From positions 1,426,001-1,490,000 of the forward strand of contig CANTAL010000026.1 in the NCBI GenBank assembly GCA_947650365.1: DNA of 64,000 bases, read 5' to 3'. This document shows positions 58,322 to 64,000 of the stretch, piece by piece. The stretch's first letter is position 1, and each line of letters begins with the position of its first letter. The notes under the pieces are model-generated. The model ran no database searches and was not told the origin of the DNA. It worked only from the letters and a program-made list of their open reading frames with translations. A program made the position numbers and the translations under genes. Source of the DNA: Chamaelirium japonicum (lineage: Eukaryota > Streptophyta > Magnoliopsida > Liliales > Melanthiaceae).

Positions 58322-60449
58322 GTACGATCCATTCTAATTCATTCGTACGATCTATTCTAATTCATTCGCATGATCCAATCTAATTCATTCGTATGATTCA
58401 TTCTAACTCATTCGGTGGATCCATTCTAATTCATTCGTACGATCCATTCTAATTCATTCGCACGATCCATTCTAATTTATTCGTACGATCCATTCTAATT
58501 CATTCGTACGATCTATTCTAATTCATTCGCATGATCCATTCTAATATATTCGTACGATCCATTCTAATTCATTCGTACAATCCATTCTAATTCATTTGCA
58601 TGAATGTATCCATTCTAATTTATTCGTACGAATGAATTAGAATTAATTAGAATTGATCGTACGAATGGATTAGAATGTATCGTACGAATGGATTAGAATG
58701 CATCGTACGAATGGATTAGAATGGATCGTACGAATGAATTAGAATGGATCATACAAATGAATTAGAAAGGATCGTACGAATGGATTAGAATGGATCGTAC
58801 GAATGGATTAGAATGGATCGTACGAATGGATTAGAATGGATCGTACAAATGAATTAGAAAGGTTACATTTGTGAGAATGAATTAGAATGGATCGTACGAT
58901 GGATTAGAGTGCATTGTACGAATGAATTAAAATGGATACATTTGTACGAATGAATTAGAATGGATCGTACGAATGAATTAGAATGGATCGTACGAAAGAA
59001 TTAGAATGGATCATACGAATGAATTACAATGGATACATTCGAGCGAATGAATTAGAATAAATCGTAGGAATGAATTAGAATGGATCATACGAATGAATTA
59101 GAATGGATCGTGCGAATGAATTAGAATGGATCGTACGAATGAATTAGAATGGATCGTATGAACGAATTAGAATGGCTCGTATGAACGAATTAGAATGGAT
59201 CGTATGAACGAATTAGAATAGATCGTACAAATGAATTAGAATGGATACATTCGAGCGAATGAATTAGAATGGATCGTACGAATGAATTAGAATGGATCAT
59301 AGGAATGAATTAGAATGGATCGTGCAAATGAATTAGAATGGATACATTCGTGCGAATGAATTAAAATGGATCGTACGAATGAATTAGAATGGATCGTGCG
59401 AATGAATTAGAATGGATCGTACGAATGAATTAGAATGGATACATACAAATAAATTAGAAAGGTTACATTCGTGTGAATGAATTAGAATGGATCGTACGAA
59501 TGAATTAGAATGGACACATTCGAGCGAATGAATTAGAATGGATCATACGAATGAATTAGAATGGATCATAGGAATGAATTAGAATGGATACATTCGTGCG
59601 AATGAATTAGAATGGATCGTACGAATGAATTAGACTGCATCGTACGAATAAATTAGAATGGATACATTCATACGAATGCATTAGAATGGATCGTACGAAT
59701 TAATTAGAATGGATCATACGAATGAATTAGAATGGATCATACGAATGAATTAGAATGGATCGTGCGAACGAATTAGAATGGATCGTATGAACGAATTAGA
59801 ATGGATCGTACGAATGAATTAGAATGGATACATTCGAGCGAATGAATTAGAATGGATCGTACGATGCAATCTAATTCATTCGCACGATCCATTCTAATTC
59901 ATTCGTACGATCCATTCTAATTCATTCGTATGATCCATTCTAATTTATTCGTTCAAATATATCCATTCTATTTCATTCGTACGATCCATTCTAATTCATT
60001 CGCACGATCCATTCTAATTCATTCGCACGAATGTAACCTTTCTAATTCATTCGTACGATACATTCTAATTCATTCACACGATCGATTCTAATTCTTTCAC
60101 ATGATGTATTCTAATTCATTCGTACGATCAATTCCAATTCATTTCTACGATCCATTTTAATTCATTCGCATGATCCATTCTAATTCATTCGTATGATACA
60201 TTCATACGACTGAATTAGAATGGATTGTACGAATGAATTAGAATTGATCATACGAATGAATTAGAATGGATCATACGAATGAATTAGAATGGATCCATAC
60301 GAACGAATTAGAATTAGAATGGTTACATTCGTGCGAATGAATTATAATGGATCGTACAAATGGATTAGAATGGATCGTACGAATGGATTAGAACGCATTG
60401 TACGAATGAATTAGAATAGATACATTTGTGCGAATGAATTAGATTGCAT
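58322..60449. repeat. 2.13-kb higher-order repeat, copy B
   Basis: R 58322-58626, F 58627-59862, R 59863-60195, F 60196-60449. It begins with one more R monomer than copy A (offset 2154 rises to 2177), then loses about two F monomers, so the offset returns to 2131. Confidence 0.92.
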
Positions 60450-61957
60450 CGCGTACGATCCATTCTAATTCATTCGTATGATCTATTCTAATTCATTCGC
60501 ATGATCCAATCTATTTCATTCGTATGATCCATTCTAACTCATTCGATGGATCTATTCTAATTCATTCGTACGATCCATTCTAATTTATTTGCACGATCCA
60601 TTCTAATTTATTCGTATGATCCATTCGAATTCATTCGTACGATCTATTCTAATTCATTCGCATGATTCATTCTAATATATTCGTACGATCCATTCTAATT
60701 CATTCGTACAATCCATTCTAATTCATTTGCATGAATGTATCCATTCTAATTTATTCGTACGAATGAATTAGAATGAATTAGAATGGATCGTACGAATGGA
60801 TTAGAATGTATCGTACGAATGGATTAGAATGCATCGTACGAATGGATTAGAATGGATCGTACGAATGAATTAGAATGGATCATACAAATGAATTAGAAAG
60901 GATCGTACGAATGGATTAGAATGGATCGTACGAATGGATTAGAATGGATCGTACGAATGAATTAGAATGGATCGTACAAATGAATTAGAAAGGTTACATT
61001 TGTGAGAATGAATTAGAATGGATCGTACGATGGATTAGAATGCATTGTACGAATGAATTAAAATGGATACATTTGTACGAATGAATTAGAATGGATCGTA
61101 CGAATGAATTAGAATGGATCGTACGAATGAATTAGAATGGATCATACGAATGAATTACAATGGATACATTCGAGCAAATGACTTAGAATAGATCGTAGGA
61201 ATGAATTAGAATGGATCATACGAATGAATTAGAATGGATCGTGCGAATGAATTAGAATGGATCGTACGAATGAATTAGAATGGATCGTATGAACGAATTA
61301 GAATGGCTCGTACGAACGAATTAGAATGGATCGTATGAACGAATTAGAATGGATCGTACAAATGAATTAGAATGGATACATTCGAGCGAATGAATTAGAA
61401 TAGATCGTACGAACGAATTAGAATGGATCATAGGAATGAATTAGAATGGATCGTGCAAATGAATTAGAATGGATACATTCGTGCGAATGAATTAGAATGG
61501 ATCGTACGAATGAATTAGAATGGATACATTCGTGCGAATGAATTAGAATGGATCGTACGAATGAATTAGAATGGATCTTGCGAATTAATTAGAATGGATC
61601 GTACGAATGAATTAGAATGGATACATACAAATGAATTAGAAAGGTTACATTCGTGTGATCCATTTTAATTCATTCTCATGATCCATTCTAATTCATTCGT
61701 ATGATACATTCGTACGACTGAATTAGAATGGATTGTACGAATGAATTAGAATTGATCATACGAATGAATTAGAATGGATCATACGAATGAATTAGAATGG
61801 ATCCATACGAACGAATTAGAATTAGAATGGTTACATTCGTGCGAATGAATTATAATGGATCGTACAAATGGATTAGAATGGATCGTACGAATGGATTAGA
61901 ACGCATTGAACTAATGAATTAGAATAGATACATTTGTGCGAATGAATTAGATTGCAT
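60450..61957. repeat. 2.13-kb higher-order repeat, copy C, with deletion
   Basis: R 60450-60757, F 60758-61656, R 61657-61704, F 61705-61957. After GGTTACATTCGTGTG it jumps straight to the end of the inner R block: the offset to copy B falls from 2182 to 1508, a loss of about 674 bp with breakpoints in an F and an R part. It gained one 23+28 pair near 61510-61560. Confidence 0.9.
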
Positions 61958-63727
61958 CGCGTACGATCCATTCTAACTCATTCGTACGATCCATTCTAAT
62001 TCATTCGCTCGAATGTATCCATTCTAATTCATTCGTACGATCCATTCTAATTCATTCGTATGATCCATTCTAATTCATTCTCACGAATGTAACCTTTCTA
62101 ATTCATTTGTATGTTCTAATTCATTCTCACAAATGTATCCATTCTAATTCATTCGTACGATCCATTCTAATTCATTCGCACGAATATATCCATTCTAATT
62201 CAATCGTACGATCCATTCTAATTCATTCGTACGATCCATTCTAATTCATTCGCACGATCCATTCTAATTCATTCGTACGATCCATTCTAATTCATTCGTA
62301 CGATCTATTCTAATTCATTCGTACGATCCATTCTAATTCATTCGTACGAATGTATCCATTCTAATTAATTCGTACGATCCATTCTAATTCATTCCTATGA
62401 TCCATTCTTATTCATTCGCACGATCCATTCTAATTCATTCAAACGATCCATTCAAATTCTTTCGTACGATCCATTCTAATTCATTCGTATGATCCATTCT
62501 AACTCATTCGGTGGATCCATTCTAATTCATTCGTACGATCCATTCTAACTCATTCGCACGATCCATTCTAATTCATTCGTACGATCCATTCTAATTCATT
62601 CGCACAAATGTAACCATTCTAATTCATTCATACAATCTATTCTAATTCCTTCGGATGATCCATTCTAATTCATTCGTACGATCCATTCTAATTCATGTGT
62701 ACGATCCATTCTAATTCATTCGCACGAATGTATCCATTCTAATTTATTCGTACGATCCATTGTAATTCATTTGCATGAATGTAACCATTCTAATTCATTC
62801 GTACAATCCATTCAAATTTATTCGTACAAATGTATCCATTCTAATTCATTCGTACGATCCATTCTAATTCATTCGTACGATCCATTCTAATTCATTCGTA
62901 CGATCCATTCTAATTCATTCGTATGATCCATTCTAACTCATTCGGTGGATCCATTCTAATTCATTCCTACGATCCATTCTAATTCATTCGTACGATCCAA
63001 TCTAATTCATTCGTATGATCCATTCTAATTCATTCGCACGAATGTATCCATTCTAATTCATTCGTACGATCCATTCTAATTCATTCGCACTATCCATTCT
63101 AATTCATTCGCACAATCCATTCTAATTCATTCATACGATCCATTCTAATTCATTCCTACAACCTATTCTAATTCATTCGCTCGAATGTATCCATTCTAAT
63201 TCATTCGTTCGATCCATTCTAATTCATTCGTACGATCCATTCAAATTCATTCGCATGATCCATTCTAATTCATTCATACGATCCATTCTAATTCAATCGT
63301 ATGATCCATTCTAATTCATTCGCACAAATGTATCCATTTTAATTCATTCTTACGTTCCATTCTAATTTATTCATACGATCCATTCTAATTCATTCGCACA
63401 ATCCATTCTAATTCATTCGTACGATCCATTCTAATCCATTCTAATTCATTCGCACGAATGTATCCATTCTAATTCATTCGCACAAATGTATCCATTCTAA
63501 TTCATTCGTATGATCCATTCTAATTCATTCCTACGATCTATTCTAATTCATTCGCTCGAATGTATCCATTCTAATTCATTCGCTCGATCCATTCTAATTC
63601 ATTCATACGATCCATTCAAATTCATTCGCATGATCCATTCTAATTCATTCGTACGATCCATTCTAATTCATTCTCACGAATGTAATCTTTCTAATTCATT
63701 TGTATGATCCATTCTAATTCATTCGTA
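61958..63727 (-). repeat. R block, 1.8 kb
   Basis: R array with GGATCC variants at 62513 and 62947, a truncation GTATGTTCTAATTC near 62110, and the recurring module at 63510-63707. It ends GTATGATACATTTGTGCG, a core switch. Confidence 0.9.
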
Positions 63728-63860
63728 TGATACATTTGTGCGAATGAATTAGAATGGATCATACGATTGAATTTGAATGGATCGTACGAATAAATTAGAA
63801 TGGATACATTTGTGCAATGAATAAGAATGGAGCGTACGAATGAATTAGAATGGAGCGTAC
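63728..63860 (+). repeat. F block, about 5 monomers
   Basis: Short F run with TGCAATGAATAAGAATGG and two GGAGCGTAC monomers. It ends at an untypical joint, GCGTACATCATTTGAACG. Confidence 0.87.
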
Positions 63861-64000
63861 ATCATTTGAACGATGCAATCTAATTCATTTGCATGAATGT
63901 ATCTATTCTAATTCATTCATACAATGCGTTCTAATCCATTCGTACGATCCATTCTAATCCATTTGTACGATCCATTCTAATTCATTCGCACGAATGTAAC
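63861..64000 (-). repeat. R block, cut by window end
   Basis: R monomers beginning with CGATGCAATC and including ACAATGCGTTCTAATCC, the pair also found near 35.2-35.6, 37.1 and 53.9 kb. Confidence 0.88.

Larger units (their letters stand above)
1..64000. repeat. 23-bp satellite array filling the window
   Basis: Every line of the window is a diverged copy of a 23-bp monomer: GAATGAATTAGAATGG plus ATCGTAC in F orientation, or its reverse complement in R. Copies follow each other with no unique DNA between them. The monomer holds short internal echoes (GAATG twice, AATTA and GATTA). The F strand is purine-rich (15 of 23) with G three times as common as C, so GC skew flips sign with each block. 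GTAC and GATC occur once per intact monomer and CGTACG spans the joint between two monomers. No coding, RNA-gene or mobile-element signature was found. A centromeric, pericentromeric, subtelomeric or sex/B-chromosome location is possible, but the window contains nothing that decides between them. Confidence 0.98.

Noticed and set aside
1-64000. CRISPR array, because of 23-28-bp direct repeats
   Set aside because: There are no unique spacers; repeats abut directly, vary freely and switch strand. No cas-like gene is present.
1-64000. Human satellite II/III-like CATTC repeats
   Set aside because: CATTC and GAATG occur, but the five-base period is not kept; the unit is 23 bp with a fixed TCGTACGA core. 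The likeness is superficial.
1-64000. CENP-B box
   Set aside because: R monomers contain TTCG, four bases, then A, which matches the first half of the box, but the required CGGG part is replaced by CATT. No copy with a full match was noticed.
1-64000. Transposon terminal inverted repeats at F/R block edges
   Set aside because: The inverted sequence is the satellite monomer itself, with no internal element, target-site duplication or coding remnant.
1-64000. Transcription terminators or hairpin regulatory sites at the palindromes
   Set aside because: Palindromes are expected wherever F meets R, and there are no genes for them to serve.
1-64000. Assembly artefact as the sole cause of the strand mosaic
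   Set aside because: Cannot be excluded from sequence alone, but shared rare variants across copies (2.13-kb, 1.64-kb and 8.4-kb families) with step-like whole-monomer differences look biological, so it was not taken as the main explanation.

Overview
The whole 64-kb window is one uninterrupted satellite-DNA array. I see no gene, RNA gene, transposon, CRISPR array or unique sequence anywhere in it. The unit is a 23-bp monomer. Its forward (F) form is GAATGAATTAGAATGG followed by ATCGTAC, about 35% GC; the reverse (R) form reads GTACGAT then CCATTCTAATTCATTC. The main length variant is 28 bp, made by adding five bases (ACATT in F, ATGTA in R) next to the palindromic TCGTACGA core. Roughly 2,600-2,750 monomers fill the window. 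This is eukaryotic heterochromatin-type DNA. Frequent C-to-T and G-to-A changes at the two CpGs of the core suggest a genome that methylates CpG (many plants, vertebrates or molluscs would fit). I cannot name the species.

The array is not a simple head-to-tail tract. It flips strand about 63 times, giving about 64 F and R blocks from one monomer to about 4.6 kb long. Most flips lie in the self-complementary CGTACG core, where F and R share sequence, so the monomer phase is kept. A minority fall elsewhere, for example at two GGCC-centred 34-bp perfect palindromes near 15.6 and 51.8 kb. Block edges are good to about 10 bp because both orientations share the core bases.

Layout: 1-15.3 kb is two copies of an 8.2-8.5-kb higher-order repeat that carries the same F/R pattern. 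15.3-19.4 kb is a patchwork of short blocks. 19.4-28.9 kb is mostly F, broken by one R block. 28.4-32.1 kb holds an inverted duplication followed by a 1.64-kb tandem duplication. 32.8-54.9 kb alternates longer F and R blocks and reuses modules seen elsewhere. 54.9-56.15 kb is finely shuffled. 56.15-61.96 kb is three tandem copies of a 2.13-2.18-kb higher-order repeat, each with two F and two R parts, the third with about 674 bp deleted. 61.96-64.0 kb is mainly R and shares a module with the blocks near 18.8 and 50.4 kb.

The few open reading frames (61-93 codons, rich in His, Ser, Ile and Asn) follow from monomer arithmetic: 23 and 28 bp shift the frame in opposite directions, and only the R strand has two open phases. 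They are not genes. The interest of the window is structural: repeated, phase-preserving strand inversion inside a short-monomer satellite, followed by higher-order amplification of the mixed-orientation segments.
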